DNA from: Mycobacterium sp. 050128 | GTDB lineage: Bacteria > Actinomycetota > Actinomycetes > Mycobacteriales > Mycobacteriaceae | Length of the DNA: 64,000 nucleotides | Reading direction: 5' to 3' | Assembly (NCBI RefSeq): GCF_036409155.1 | Contig: NZ_JAZGLW010000001.1 | Span: 248,001 to 312,000 of the forward strand | In this document: in pieces, positions 1 through 8,585 of the stretch | How positions within the stretch are numbered: the stretch's first letter is position 1 | How the letters are laid out: each line of letters opens with the position of its first letter | The notes under the pieces: generated by a model | The model's database searches: none | What the model saw: only the letters and a program-made list of their open reading frames with translations | Told to the model about the DNA's origin: nothing | Made by a program: the position numbers and the translations under genes

Positions 1-1169
1 ACGCACTGCGCGGCGTCGGCCACCTTGAAATTGATCTCACCGGACGCCTCGTAACGCTGATAGTCCGCGGTCAGCTCGGACAGCGGCCGGTCCTGCTCGC
101 CGAGCGCGGCCAGTACATACAGCGCGGCCAGCATCCCTGAGTCGGCGCCCCAGAAATCACGGAAGTAATAGTGCGCGGAATGCTCGCCGCCGAAGATCGC
201 ACCGGTTTCGGCCATCAGCGCCTTGATATAGGAGTGTCCGACCCGCGAGCGCAACGGAGTACCGCCGCGCTCGGCGACCAGCTCGGGCACCGCCCGCGAC
301 GTGATCAGATTGTGGATGACGGTGGCGCCGATTTCCCGGCCGATCTCGCGCGCGGCAACCAGGCTCGTCACCGTCGACGGAGAAACCGGCATCCCGCGCT
401 CGTCGATCACGAAGCACCGGTCGGCGTCGCCGTCGAAGGCCAATCCGATGTCGGCGCCGGTTTCGCGGACGTAGAACTGCAGATCCAGCAGGTTAGCCGC
501 GTCCAGCGGGTTGGCCTCGTGATTCGGAAACGACCCGTCGAGCTCGAAATACAACGGCAACAACGTGATCGAGTCGATCGGGCCGAGCACCGACGGTGCG
601 GTATGACCGGCCATGCCGTTGCCGGCGTCGACCGCCACCCGCAGCGGCCGTAAGCCGGACGTCGCCACCAGGGACCGCAGGAACTCGCCGTAGTCGGAGA
701 GCACATCGCGGTCGGTGCTGGTCCCCGGCTTCCCGTCGTAGTCGGCGACTCCGGCGATCACGTGTTCGGAGATCACTTTCAGCCCGGTCTCCGCACCGAC
801 CGGTTTCGCGCCGGCCCGGCAGAGCTTGATGCCGTTGTAAGCGGCGGGGTTGTGGCTGGCGGTGAATATCGCGCCGGGGCAATCGAGTGACCCCGAGGCG
901 AAATACAGCTGGTCGGTGGAGGCCAACCCGATCCGCACCACGTCCAGGCCCTGGTTGGTCACCCCGGCCGCGAAGGCAGCGGCGAGCGACGGCGAGCTAT
1001 CGCGCATGTCGTGTCCGATCACCACGCGTTGCGCGCCCTCGCCGCGCATCAACGCGGCGAACGCTGCCCCGACATCGGCGACCAGCGACTCGTCGATCTC
1101 TTCGCCGACCAGCCCACGGATGTCATAAGCCTTGATGACACGGTGGACAGTCGCGGCGGGCCGAGACAT
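1..1169 (-). CDS. pmmA: Phosphomannomutase/phosphoglucomutase, C-terminus cut by the window edge
   Basis: This enzyme interconverts mannose-6-phosphate and mannose-1-phosphate in the cytosol, supplying GDP-mannose for lipoarabinomannan and other mannosides. About 389 residues are present, starting MSRPAATVHRVIKAYDIRGL; the end lies outside the window. Seen motifs: the phosphoserine loop TASHNPAAYNG near residue 100, the metal loop DGDADR near 250, and a sugar-binding GGEHSAH near 320. The ATG at 1169 has an AAGGAGG ribosome site about 6 bases upstream. GDP-mannose pyrophosphorylase, the next pathway step, is at 7505-8584. H37Rv homologue by memory is Rv3257c. The family is certain; sugar preference is inferred. 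Confidence 0.93.
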   Translation of the reverse strand, partial: MSRPAATVHRVIKAYDIRGLVGEEIDESLVADVGAAFAALMRGEGAQRVVIGHDMRDSSPSLAAAFAAGVTNQGLDVVRIGLASTDQLYFASGSLDCPGAIFTASHNPAAYNGIKLCRAGAKPVGAETGLKVISEHVIAGVADYDGKPGTSTDRDVLSDYGEFLRSLVATSGLRPLRVAVDAGNGMAGHTAPSVLGPIDSITLLPLYFELDGSFPNHEANPLDAANLLDLQFYVRETGADIGLAFDGDADRCFVIDERGMPVSPSTVTSLVAAREIGREIGATVIHNLITSRAVPELVAERGGTPLRSRVGHSYIKALMAETGAIFGGEHSAHYYFRDFWGADSGMLAALYVLAALGEQDRPLSELTADYQRYEASGEINFKVADAAQC

Positions 1170-1235
1170 GCGGGCCTCCTTGACGCCATGGATTGATTTG
1201 CCTCTTGGCGTCAGCCTATCGGCCCGAGCGGTCCC

Positions 1236-1718
1236 CTAGTCGGACGGATCGGGCAACACCCGCAGATGCCCGCGACGGCGACCGGACCGTTTATCCGGCG
1301 GCGCGAACAGATGGCTGCTCGGCGCGGTGGCCTGGGCTCCGGTGTGGTGCAGATGCGGTTCGGCGGAGACATTTCCCGCTCGCGCGGGGAAGCCGTTCAA
1401 CGGCATGCCGGTGCCGCCGGCGTGCGGCAAGGACGCCGCTGCCGCACCGCCTTCGCGCACGGCGTCGGCAAGCGCGACCAAGTCGTCTTCATCGGGATTC
1501 GTGGGCTCCGAATTCAGGGGGCCGGCATGGCGCACGAGATCCCAGCCGCGGGGGGCCGTGATGCGGCCGGCGTGGCCGACGCACAGGTCCCACGAATGCG
1601 GTTCGCGCGCGGTCGCGAGCGGGCCTACCACTGCCGTCGAGTCCGAATAGACGAACGTCAAGGTCGCCACGGCGTAATGCGGGCACCCTGGCCGGCAGCA
1701 GCGACGGGGAACGTTCAC
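1236..1718 (-). CDS. DUF3499 family cysteine-containing protein (Rv3258c-like)
   Basis: Conserved actinobacterial protein of 160 residues with no known function. It begins VNVPRRCCRPGCPHYAVATL and has cysteines early (CCRPGC) and again in SWDLCVGHAGR, a pattern that could bind zinc. The C-terminus is polar and ends in a basic RSGRRRGHLRVLP stretch. The GTG at 1718 is preferred over longer readings because a TAGCCT -10 element sits 7 bases upstream, giving a leaderless start, and because it matches the length of homologues. It is divergent from the 1808 gene across a 90-base interval that holds both promoters. Confidence 0.85.
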   Translation of the reverse strand: MNVPRRCCRPGCPHYAVATLTFVYSDSTAVVGPLATAREPHSWDLCVGHAGRITAPRGWDLVRHAGPLNSEPTNPDEDDLVALADAVREGGAAAASLPHAGGTGMPLNGFPARAGNVSAEPHLHHTGAQATAPSSHLFAPPDKRSGRRRGHLRVLPDPSD

Positions 1719-1725
1719 GTCGGAA

Positions 1726-1731
1726 AGGCTA
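1726..1731 (-). promoter_or_regulatory. -10 element (TAGCCT) for leaderless DUF3499 gene
   Basis: On the minus strand TAGCCT fits the mycobacterial TANNNT consensus and ends 7 bases before the GTG at 1718, so transcription would begin at or next to the start codon. No ribosome site precedes this GTG. Confidence 0.55.
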
Positions 1732-1795
1732 TCGTGGACAAACGCCACCGAAGCGCCGGACACGCGCATCCGTTCGTGCCACGATGTCCAACCGT

Positions 1796-1801
1796 TACCA
1801 T
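1796..1801 (+). promoter_or_regulatory. -10 element (TACCAT) for leaderless metallopeptidase-family gene
   Basis: TACCAT fits TANNNT and is followed by exactly 6 bases and then GTG at 1808. This is the usual spacing for a leaderless mycobacterial mRNA and decides the start of the downstream gene. Confidence 0.55.
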
Positions 1802-1807
1802 CGGCGC

Positions 1808-2314
1808 GTGGGTGATTCGCGCAGTTTCCCGCGCAACGGACGGCCGTCGGGCCGAACGCCTGGGCACCGGGCAACTCGGCGCGGGCGCGATATGCGCGGT
1901 CCTTTGCTGCCGCCGACGGTGCCGGGGTGGCGCAGCCGGGCCGAGCGATTCGACATGGCGGTGCTCGAGGCCTACGAACCCATCGAGCGGCGCTGGCAAT
2001 CACGAGTGTCGGAACTCGACGTGGCGGTCGACGAAATTCCGCGCATCGCCGCCAAGGACCCGGACAGCGTGCAGTGGCCGCCCGAGGTCGTCGCCGATGG
2101 ACCGATCGCGCTGGCCCGCTTGATCCCCGCCGGGGTCGACGTCCGAGGAAATTCGACGCGGGCGCGAATTGTCTTGTTCCGCAAGCCCATCGAACGACGC
2201 GCTAAAGACACCGTCGAACTGGGCGACTTACTGCACGAGATCCTGGTGGCGCAGGTGGCCATCTACCTCGACGTCGAACCGACTGTCATCGACCCGACGA
2301 TCGACGACGAATAA
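1808..2314 (+). CDS. Metallopeptidase-family (DUF1025-like) protein with degenerate zinc motif
   Basis: Protein of 168 residues, homologous by memory to Rv3259. A basic N-terminal tail (about residues 1-28, many Arg) leads into MRGPLLPPTVPGWRSRAERF, then a domain resembling the minimal zincins of PF06262. In that family a HExxHxxG-like helix binds zinc; here the matching segment reads LLHEILVAQVAIYLD, so the first His-Glu pair is kept but the second His is Gln-Val. Catalysis is therefore doubtful. The GTG at 1808 is chosen because of the leaderless -10 at 1796-1801; an ATG at 1784 or 1892 is possible but less well supported. Confidence 0.75.
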   Translation: MGDSRSFPRNGRPSGRTPGHRATRRGRDMRGPLLPPTVPGWRSRAERFDMAVLEAYEPIERRWQSRVSELDVAVDEIPRIAAKDPDSVQWPPEVVADGPIALARLIPAGVDVRGNSTRARIVLFRKPIERRAKDTVELGDLLHEILVAQVAIYLDVEPTVIDPTIDDE

Positions 2315-2332
2315 CCCAAGCGGGTTCAGCGG

Positions 2333-2704
2333 TCAGATGATGCCGCGCTTGAGGCGGCGGCGCTCACGCTCGGAGAGGCCACCCCAGATGCCGAAGCGCT
2401 CGTCATGGGCCAGCGCGTACTCCAGGCATTCATGACGTACCTCGCAACCCAGGCAGATCTTCTTGGCTTCGCGAGTCGATCCGCCCTTCTCCGGGAAGAA
2501 GGCCTCCGGGTCGGTCTGCGCGCACAGCGCGCGGTCCTGCCATTGGTCCGGAGTGAGTTCGGGTTCCGGCAACGGCTCGGGCTCGAATGCGATTGGCGCA
2601 TCAGGGACCACGGTCAAGTATGGCCGTGCAATCGGCGCCGGCGCGGAGCTGATCGTGGCGCGCTCAGTGCTTGGCATGACGCCCCGTAGGTGCTCGTAAG
2701 ACAT
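2333..2704 (-). CDS. whiB2: WhiB2 iron-sulfur transcription factor (WhmD orthologue)
   Basis: WhiB-family regulator that carries a [4Fe-4S] cluster and in mycobacteria is needed for septation and cell division. The four cluster cysteines are at 61, 84, 87 and 93 (spacing C-x22-C-x2-C-x5-C), followed by the family turn GIWGGL and a basic tail RERRRLKRG for DNA contact. As read the protein is 123 residues, from an ATG with an AGGAGG site 10 bases upstream; the H37Rv annotation, as I recall it, is shorter and lacks most of the proline-rich N-terminal 35 residues. A LexA-like box lies 72 bases upstream. Confidence 0.93.
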   Translation of the reverse strand: MSYEHLRGVMPSTERATISSAPAPIARPYLTVVPDAPIAFEPEPLPEPELTPDQWQDRALCAQTDPEAFFPEKGGSTREAKKICLGCEVRHECLEYALAHDERFGIWGGLSERERRRLKRGII

Positions 2705-2775
2705 GCGTCGTACGCCTCCTCAGCTTGGTCTTTGAGAGAGTGGTTGTGTCCCGCTGTTCTGATGTAACAGACAAT

Positions 2776-2791
2776 TCGAACAAGTGATCGA
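2776..2791. promoter_or_regulatory. LexA (SOS) box upstream of whiB2
   Basis: TCGAACAAGTGATCGA matches the mycobacterial SOS box TCGAAC-N4-GTTCGA at 11 of 12 fixed positions. The flanks extend it to a perfect inverted repeat ATTCGA-N8-TCGAAT (2774-2793). It lies 72 bases before the whiB2 ATG and about 205 bases before fbiA, so whiB2 is the likelier target. Confidence 0.6.
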
Positions 2792-2981
2792 ATCTCGGTC
2801 TGCGACACCGGAACCGGCCGGCCAACCGGGAAATGACACTGATGTGATTAGACACGGGTTGATCTGCCGGGTCAAGCGTTTCGGCGTATTTCCATACCAT
2901 CTCGTGATCAATTTCCGGCGTTTCTGTTATTTCGGCCCTTCGGCGTGTCCATCACAAACGCTCGCCAAAGTCCCCGGCCGG

Positions 2982-2987
2982 TACTGT
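2982..2987 (+). promoter_or_regulatory. -10 element (TACTGT) for leaderless fbiA
   Basis: TACTGT fits TANNNT and ends 8 bases before the GTG at 2996. No Shine-Dalgarno sequence precedes that GTG. The -10 supports the GTG over an upstream in-frame ATG at 2945. Confidence 0.5.
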
Positions 2988-2995
2988 CGTCCGGT

Positions 2996-3997
2996 GTGAA
3001 GGTCACCGTTCTGGTCGGTGGGGTCGGCGGCGCCCGGTTCCTACTGGGTGTTCAACAATTACTCGGGCTGGGTCAGTTCGCAACCGGGGGAGAAACTTCC
3101 GACCACGAGCTGACCGCCGTCGTCAACATCGGCGACGATGCCTGGATCCACGGGGTTCGGGTTTGTCCGGATTTGGACACCTGCATGTATACCTTAGGTG
3201 GAGGCGTAGACCCGGAGCGCGGTTGGGGCCATCGCGACGAAACCTGGCACGCCAAAGAGGAATTGGCGCACTACGGCATGCAGCCAGACTGGTTTCAACT
3301 CGGCGACCGCGATTTGGGGACGCACCTGGTGCGCACCCAGATGCTCAACGCCGGCTACCCGCTCTCGCAGATCACCACGGCGTTGTGCGACCGCTGGCAA
3401 CCCGGCGCACAGTTGGTGCCCGCCAGCGACGACCGTTGTGAAACCCATGTGGTGATCACCGATCCGGCCGACGACAGTCGGCGCGCGATCCACTTCCAGG
3501 AGTGGTGGGTGCGCTACCGGGCCAACGTGCCAACCCACAGCTTCGCGTTCGTCGGCGCTGAAACGGCCAGTGCCACAACTGATGCGGTCGACGCGATCGG
3601 CAACGCCGATATCATCATGCTGGCGCCGTCCAATCCGGTGGTGAGCGTCGGCGCGATCCTGGCCGTGCCGGGGATCCGCGGCGCACTGCGGGCGGCTCGC
3701 GCACCGATCGTCGGCTACTCCCCGATCATCGGTGGAAAACCGTTGCGCGGCATGGCTGATGCCTGCCTCGAGGTGATCGGGGTCGAGTCCACCGCCGAAG
3801 CGGTCGGCCGATATTACGGCGCGCGCACTGCCACCGGGATATTGGACTGCTGGCTGGTGCACGACGGCGACTTGGAAACCTTCAAAGAAGAAATCGACGG
3901 CGTCGCGGTGCGCGCGGTGCCGCTGTTGATGAGCGATCCGAAGGCGACGGCAGAAATGGTTCGGGCCGGACTGGACATTGCGGGCGTGGCGCCGTGA
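2996..3997 (+). CDS. fbiA: FbiA, phosphoenolpyruvate/lactyl transferase of F420 biosynthesis
   Basis: FbiA joins the phosphoenolpyruvyl (lactyl) phosphate moiety of an activated guanylyl donor to the deazaflavin Fo, making dehydro-F420-0, in the cytosol. The protein is 333 residues (usual length about 330) with the N-terminal nucleotide loop [11 protein letters not shown] at 6-16 typical of the CofD/FbiA family, and internal NIGDD and GGVD segments. It starts at GTG 2996 behind a leaderless -10. Its last four bases (GTGA) overlap the start of fbiB, so the two are translationally coupled. F420 serves many mycobacterial oxidoreductases. Confidence 0.96.
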   Translation: MKVTVLVGGVGGARFLLGVQQLLGLGQFATGGETSDHELTAVVNIGDDAWIHGVRVCPDLDTCMYTLGGGVDPERGWGHRDETWHAKEELAHYGMQPDWFQLGDRDLGTHLVRTQMLNAGYPLSQITTALCDRWQPGAQLVPASDDRCETHVVITDPADDSRRAIHFQEWWVRYRANVPTHSFAFVGAETASATTDAVDAIGNADIIMLAPSNPVVSVGAILAVPGIRGALRAARAPIVGYSPIIGGKPLRGMADACLEVIGVESTAEAVGRYYGARTATGILDCWLVHDGDLETFKEEIDGVAVRAVPLLMSDPKATAEMVRAGLDIAGVAP

Positions 3998-5355
3998 CCG
4001 ATACCCCGAGGGAGCACGGCTCCGCCGCGACGATCGAGATCCTGCCCGTCACCGGACTTCCCGAGTTCCGCCCCGGCGACGATCTCGGCGCGGCAGTCGC
4101 CGCTGCCGCCCCGTGGCTGCGCGACAGCGATGTCGTCGTGGTCACCAGCAAGGTGGTGTCCAAGTGCGAGGGCCGGCTGGTGGCCGCTCCCGAGGACCCC
4201 GAGGAGCGCGACGAGCTCCGGCGCAGACTGGTCGATGACGAGGCGGTGCGGGTGCTGGCCCGCAAGGGCCGCACGCTGATCACCGAGAACCGGCTCGGGC
4301 TGGTGCAGGCCGCCGCCGGCGTCGACGGATCCAACGTCGGCCGAAGCGAACTCGCGCTGCTGCCGCTGGACCCCGACGGCAGTGCCGCGGCCCTGCGCGC
4401 CGCGCTGCGTGAGAAGCTCGGCGTCGACGTCGCGGTGGTTATCACCGACACCATGGGCCGGGCCTGGCGCAACGGTCAAATCGACGCCGCGATCGGCGCG
4501 GCGGGATTGGCTGTGCTGCATGGCTATTCGGGTGCGTTCGACGAGCACGGCAACGAGTTGGTGGTCACCGAGATCGCGGTGGCCGACGAAGTGGCCGCCG
4601 CTGCGGATCTGGTCAAGGGCAAGCTGACCGCAATGCCGGTGGCCGTGGTGCGCGGGCTGACCGTCGTCGACGACGGCACCACTGCGCGGCAGCTGCTGCG
4701 GCCCGGACCCGAAGATCTGTTCTGGCTCGGCACCGCCGAAGCCCTCGAGATGGGCCGCCGCGAGGCCCAGCTGCTGCGCCGGTCGGTGCGCCGGTTCAGC
4801 GCCGAGCCGGTGCCACCGGAGCTGATCGAGGCGGCCGTCGCCGAGGCGCTCACCGCGCCCGCCCCGCACCACACCCGCCCGGTGCGGTTCGTCTGGCTGC
4901 GTACCACGGCCACCCGGACCCGGCTGCTCGATCGGATGAAGGACAAGTGGCGCACCGACCTGGCCGGCGACGGAAAGCCGGACGACGCGATCGATCGGCG
5001 AGTGGCGCGCGGCCAGATCCTCTACGAGGCACCCGAGGTCATCATCCCGATGCTGGTGCCCGAGGGCGCCCACACCTATTCCGATGCTGAGCGCACCGAT
5101 GCCGAGCACACCATGTTCACCGTCGCGGTCGGCGCGGCCGTGCAGGCATTGCTGGTCGCGCTGGCCGTTCGGGGAGTGGGCAGCTGCTGGATCGGCTCGA
5201 CGATCTTTGCCGCCGATTTGGTCCGCGCCGAGCTGGAGCTGCCGGCCGACTGGGAACCGTTGGGCGGCATCGCGATCGGCTACGCCTCCGAAGAGGCAGG
5301 GCCCGGAGGGTTGCGCGGACCCGTGAATCCCGGAGATCTGCTGATCCGCAAGTGA
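3994..5355 (+). CDS. fbiB: FbiB, bifunctional F420:gamma-glutamyl ligase / FMN reductase
   Basis: FbiB adds the poly-gamma-glutamate tail to F420 and, through its flavin domain, reduces dehydro-F420-0. The 453-residue protein has two parts: residues 1 to about 245 are the CofE-like GTP-dependent ligase ([16 protein letters not shown], then [10 protein letters not shown]), and residues about 250-453 are a nitroreductase-fold domain beginning [14 protein letters not shown] and containing GVGSCWIGS. Fusion of both domains is the normal actinobacterial form. It overlaps fbiA by 4 bases and is followed after 10 bases by the methyltransferase gene, suggesting one transcript. Confidence 0.96.
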   Translation: MTDTPREHGSAATIEILPVTGLPEFRPGDDLGAAVAAAAPWLRDSDVVVVTSKVVSKCEGRLVAAPEDPEERDELRRRLVDDEAVRVLARKGRTLITENRLGLVQAAAGVDGSNVGRSELALLPLDPDGSAAALRAALREKLGVDVAVVITDTMGRAWRNGQIDAAIGAAGLAVLHGYSGAFDEHGNELVVTEIAVADEVAAAADLVKGKLTAMPVAVVRGLTVVDDGTTARQLLRPGPEDLFWLGTAEALEMGRREAQLLRRSVRRFSAEPVPPELIEAAVAEALTAPAPHHTRPVRFVWLRTTATRTRLLDRMKDKWRTDLAGDGKPDDAIDRRVARGQILYEAPEVIIPMLVPEGAHTYSDAERTDAEHTMFTVAVGAAVQALLVALAVRGVGSCWIGSTIFAADLVRAELELPADWEPLGGIAIGYASEEAGPGGLRGPVNPGDLLIRK

Positions 5356-5365
5356 TACTGACCGG

Positions 5366-6955
5366 GTGAAAACGTTCGCGGGCAAGGCGGCCGCATCGGC
5401 CGACAAGGTTCGCGGCGGCTACTACACGCCGGCGTCGGTGGCACGATTTCTGGCCCGCTGGGTGCGCGAGGCCGGACCCCGGATCCTGGAACCCTCGTGC
5501 GGCGACGGCCGGATCCTGCGCGAGCTGGCCGCGCTCAGTGCGCAAGTACGGGGCGTGGAACTCGTGCCACAAGAGGCGCTCAAGGCACAGCGATTCGCTC
5601 CGGTCGACGTCGCGAATCTGTTCAGCTGGGTCGCCGAAATCGAGGCGGCCGGCTGGGACGCGGTGGCGGGCAATCCGCCCTACATCCGCTTCGGCAATTG
5701 GGCGTCCGAGCAACGGGAGCCGGCGCTGGAGCTGATGCGACGGGAGGGGCTGCGCCCCAGCAGGCTGACCAATGCCTGGGTCCCTTTCGTCGTCGCGAGC
5801 ACGGTAATGGTGCGCGACGGCGGGCGGGTGGGTTTGGTATTGCCCGCCGAATTGCTGCAAGTCAGTTATGCCGCACAATTGCGCGAATTTCTGCTCGCGC
5901 GCTACCGCGAAATCACTCTGGTCACATTTGCCCGCCTGGTTTTCGACGGCATCCTGCAGGAAGTCGTGTTGTTCTGCGGGGTGGCCGGTGCGGGGCCCGC
6001 GCGAATTCGGACGATCAATCTCGCCGATGCCGACGCGCTCGCGCACGCGGACCTCGACGGCGAAGCCGCACCCGCGCTACTGCACGAGAAGGAGAAGTGG
6101 ACCAAGTATTTCTTGGACCCCGCCGCGATCCGGCTGCTGCGCACGCTCAACCAGTCCGCCACGATGACGCGGCTCGGGGCCGTCGCCGACGTCGACGTCG
6201 GCATCGTGACCGGCCGCAACAGCTTCTTCACCTTCACCGACGCACAAGCCCACGAGCTGGGCTTGCGACCGCATTGCGTCCCGCTCGTCTCGCGCAGCAG
6301 CCAGCTGTGCGGTCTGGTCTACGACACCGATTGCCGGGCAAGCGATATCGCGGCCGGGCAGCGGACCTGGCTGCTCGACGCCCCGCAGGAGCCCGCCGAT
6401 CCCGCGCTGACCAGCCACATCGATGCCGGTGAGGCCGCCGGGGTTCACCTCGGCTATAAGTGCTCGATCCGCGTGCCGTGGTGGAGAACCCCGTCGCTGT
6501 GGGTTCCCGATCTGTTCCTGCTGCGCCAGATTCACCTGGCGCCGCGGCTGACCGTCAACGCCGCCGCGGCGACCAGCACCGACACCGTGCATCGGGTGCG
6601 GCTGGTGGGACCCGCCGAAAGCCGGGCGGACCCGAAGGCGTTCGCGGCGGTGTTCCACAACAGCGCGACATTCGCTTTCGCCGAGATCATGGGCCGTAGT
6701 TATGGTGGTGGCATCTTGGAACTGGAGCCGACCGAAGCCGAGCAGCTGCCCATTCCCGCCCCGGCCCTGGCCGGCGCCGAACTGGCCGCAGATGTGGATC
6801 TCCTGCTGAAGGCCAACGAAATCGAGAAGGCACTCGACGCCGTCGACCGTCACGTCCTGATCGACGGGCTCGGCTGGTCACCCGATGTCGTCGCGCAGTG
6901 CCGAGCGGCATGGCACACGCTGCGCGACCGCCGGGCCAGACGCGGCGCCCGATGA
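5366..6955 (+). CDS. mamA: MamA-type N6-adenine DNA methyltransferase
   Basis: Orphan DNA methyltransferase of 529 residues; the H37Rv homologue (Rv3263, MamA) methylates adenine in CTGGAG/CTCCAG. Seen motifs: the SAM-binding motif I LEPSCGDGRIL at 41-51 and the catalytic NPPYIRF at 103-109, which is the (N/D)PPY class of amino-methyltransferases. The C-terminal half, about 300 residues, is the likely target-recognition part. No restriction endonuclease gene lies nearby, so it is a solitary enzyme. It starts at GTG 5366, 10 bases after fbiB, with a GATACT sequence 6 bases before the start that might give an extra leaderless promoter. It overlaps the Nudix gene by 4 bases. Confidence 0.88.
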   Translation: MKTFAGKAAASADKVRGGYYTPASVARFLARWVREAGPRILEPSCGDGRILRELAALSAQVRGVELVPQEALKAQRFAPVDVANLFSWVAEIEAAGWDAVAGNPPYIRFGNWASEQREPALELMRREGLRPSRLTNAWVPFVVASTVMVRDGGRVGLVLPAELLQVSYAAQLREFLLARYREITLVTFARLVFDGILQEVVLFCGVAGAGPARIRTINLADADALAHADLDGEAAPALLHEKEKWTKYFLDPAAIRLLRTLNQSATMTRLGAVADVDVGIVTGRNSFFTFTDAQAHELGLRPHCVPLVSRSSQLCGLVYDTDCRASDIAAGQRTWLLDAPQEPADPALTSHIDAGEAAGVHLGYKCSIRVPWWRTPSLWVPDLFLLRQIHLAPRLTVNAAAATSTDTVHRVRLVGPAESRADPKAFAAVFHNSATFAFAEIMGRSYGGGILELEPTEAEQLPIPAPALAGAELAADVDLLLKANEIEKALDAVDRHVLIDGLGWSPDVVAQCRAAWHTLRDRRARRGAR

Positions 6956-7488
6956 GCATCCGCGATTCGGCCATCTCGGTGCTCGCCGACTGGCGGGCAC
7001 CCGACCCGACGCAGGAGTCGCTGCGGCACGCCGTGCTGGCCTTCGTGCACGCTCGCCCCGACGCCTGCCGCCGCGAGTGCGAAGCCGGCCACGTCACGGC
7101 GTCGGCGATCGTGCTCGACGACACCGGCACCCGGGTGCTGCTGACCCTGCATCCCCGGCTAGGCCGCTGGGTCCAGCTCGGTGGCCACTGCGACGATGAC
7201 GACGCCGACATCGTGACCGCGGCGCTGCGCGAAGCCGTCGAGGAATCCGGCGTGCCCGACCTGCGCATCGCACCGGAGCTGGCCGCGATTCACGTCCACC
7301 CGGTCACCTGCTCGCTGGGTATCCCGACCCGGCATCTGGACCTGCAATTCGTCGCGCACGCACCGTCGGGTGCCCAGATCGCGATCAGCGAGGAATCCGA
7401 CGACTTGCGGTGGTGGCCGGCCGACGCGCTGCCACCCGGCACGGATTACGCGCTCGCACACCTGGTTTCGCGCGCACTGGCGTTGTAG
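6952..7488 (+). CDS. Nudix hydrolase
   Basis: Cytosolic pyrophosphohydrolase of 178 residues that would cleave a nucleoside diphosphate linked to another group; the substrate is unknown. The Nudix helix core REAVEESGV is intact near residues 91-99, preceded by GGHCDDDDAD, which departs from the classic G-x5-E spacing. A WVQLGGH segment fits a subfamily with GGHxE. The ATG overlaps the methyltransferase stop (ATGA), so translation is coupled. It ends 16 bases before the convergent GDP-mannose pyrophosphorylase gene. Whether it serves DNA modification or is merely carried in the operon cannot be told. Confidence 0.85.
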   Translation: MSIRDSAISVLADWRAPDPTQESLRHAVLAFVHARPDACRRECEAGHVTASAIVLDDTGTRVLLTLHPRLGRWVQLGGHCDDDDADIVTAALREAVEESGVPDLRIAPELAAIHVHPVTCSLGIPTRHLDLQFVAHAPSGAQIAISEESDDLRWWPADALPPGTDYALAHLVSRALAL

Positions 7489-7504
7489 CGCCGACGATGC
7501 AAGC

Positions 7505-8584
7505 TCAGACGTCGCTGGAGTAGCGGATCCCGCCGTCGGGAATCGAGACACCGGGCCAGACCCGGGCGCCGCGCAACAGCTCGCAGCGCGCACCGATGTC
7601 GGCGCCGTCGCCGATCACCCCGTCGCGGATCAGCGCGCGCGGACCGATGCGCGCCCCGAAGCCGACGATCGAGCGCTCGACCACGCTGCCCGCCTCGATC
7701 TTGACGCCGTCGAAGATCACCGCGCCGTCCAGCCGCACCCCGGGACCGATCTCGGCGCCGCGCCCGACGACGGTGCCACCGATCAGCACCGCACCGGGCG
7801 ACACCGCCGCGCCTTCGTGCACCAGCTTCTCGCCGTGATGACCATGCAGGGCGGGAGACGTGACGATGCCGCGCACCAGGTCCGACGAACCGCGGACGAA
7901 ATCGTCCGGGGTGCCCATGTCTCGCCAGTAGGTGGCGTCGACGTAGCCGCAGATCTTCACGTCGGGGTCCGACAACAACGCTGGGAACACCTCGCGCTCG
8001 ACCGACACCGGCCGCCCGCGCGGAATCCGGTCGATGATCTTGCGCTCGAAGACGTAGGTGCCGGCGTTGATCTGATCGGTCGGGGGATCCTCGGTCTTCT
8101 CCAGAAAGGCCAAGACGCGGTTGTTCTCGTCGGTCGGCACGCAACCGAAGGCACGCGGATCACCCACCCGCACCAGGTGCAGCGTCACGTCGGCCTGGTT
8201 GGCCCGGTGCGACTCCACCAGCTGGCCGAGATCGGCGCCGGACAGCACGTCGCCGTTGAAGATCAGCGCGGTGTCGTGGCGCAACTTGTCCGCGATGTTG
8301 GCGATGCCGCCGCCGGTCCCCAGCGGCTCGGATTCGGTGACGTAGTCGATCTCCAGACCCAGCGCAGACCCGTCACCGAACTCCGCTTCGAACACCCCGG
8401 CCTTGTACGAGGTGCTCAGGATGACGTGCTCGACGCCCGCCGCGGCGACGCGCGACAACATGTGGGTGAGAAACGGCACCCCGGCCGTCGGCAGCATCGG
8501 CTTGGGCGCCGACAACGTCAGCGGCCGCAGGCGAGTGCCCTTGCCGCCGACCAGAATCACCGCATCCACTCCGGCAATCGCCAA
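7505..8584 (-). CDS. manB: GDP-mannose pyrophosphorylase (mannose-1-phosphate guanylyltransferase)
   Basis: Makes GDP-mannose from mannose-1-phosphate and GTP, the donor for phosphatidylinositol mannosides, lipoarabinomannan and protein mannosylation. The 359-residue protein has the nucleotidyltransferase signature GGKGTRLRP at 13-21, FNGDVLSG near 90, and a C-terminal left-handed beta-helix of hexapeptide repeats (for example ARIGPRALIRDGVIGDGADI). The start is an unusual TTG at 8584, one base after the stop of wbbL, implying coupled translation; the length agrees with Rv3264c. The H37Rv literature calls this gene manB although it is not a phosphomannomutase. Confidence 0.93.
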   Translation of the reverse strand: MAIAGVDAVILVGGKGTRLRPLTLSAPKPMLPTAGVPFLTHMLSRVAAAGVEHVILSTSYKAGVFEAEFGDGSALGLEIDYVTESEPLGTGGGIANIADKLRHDTALIFNGDVLSGADLGQLVESHRANQADVTLHLVRVGDPRAFGCVPTDENNRVLAFLEKTEDPPTDQINAGTYVFERKIIDRIPRGRPVSVEREVFPALLSDPDVKICGYVDATYWRDMGTPDDFVRGSSDLVRGIVTSPALHGHHGEKLVHEGAAVSPGAVLIGGTVVGRGAEIGPGVRLDGAVIFDGVKIEAGSVVERSIVGFGARIGPRALIRDGVIGDGADIGARCELLRGARVWPGVSIPDGGIRYSSDV

Positions 8585-8585
8585 C

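Noticed and set aside
2784..2999. 71-residue plus-strand frame between whiB2 and fbiA
   Set aside because: It covers the LexA box and the fbiA promoter, has no ribosome site or similarity and ends inside the fbiA start.
3814..5406. 530-residue minus-strand reading frame opposite fbiA/fbiB
   Set aside because: It mirrors codon position 3 of the real genes, has no domain motif or ribosome site, and its composition (Gly, Arg, His, Gln-rich) is typical of antisense frames in GC-rich DNA.
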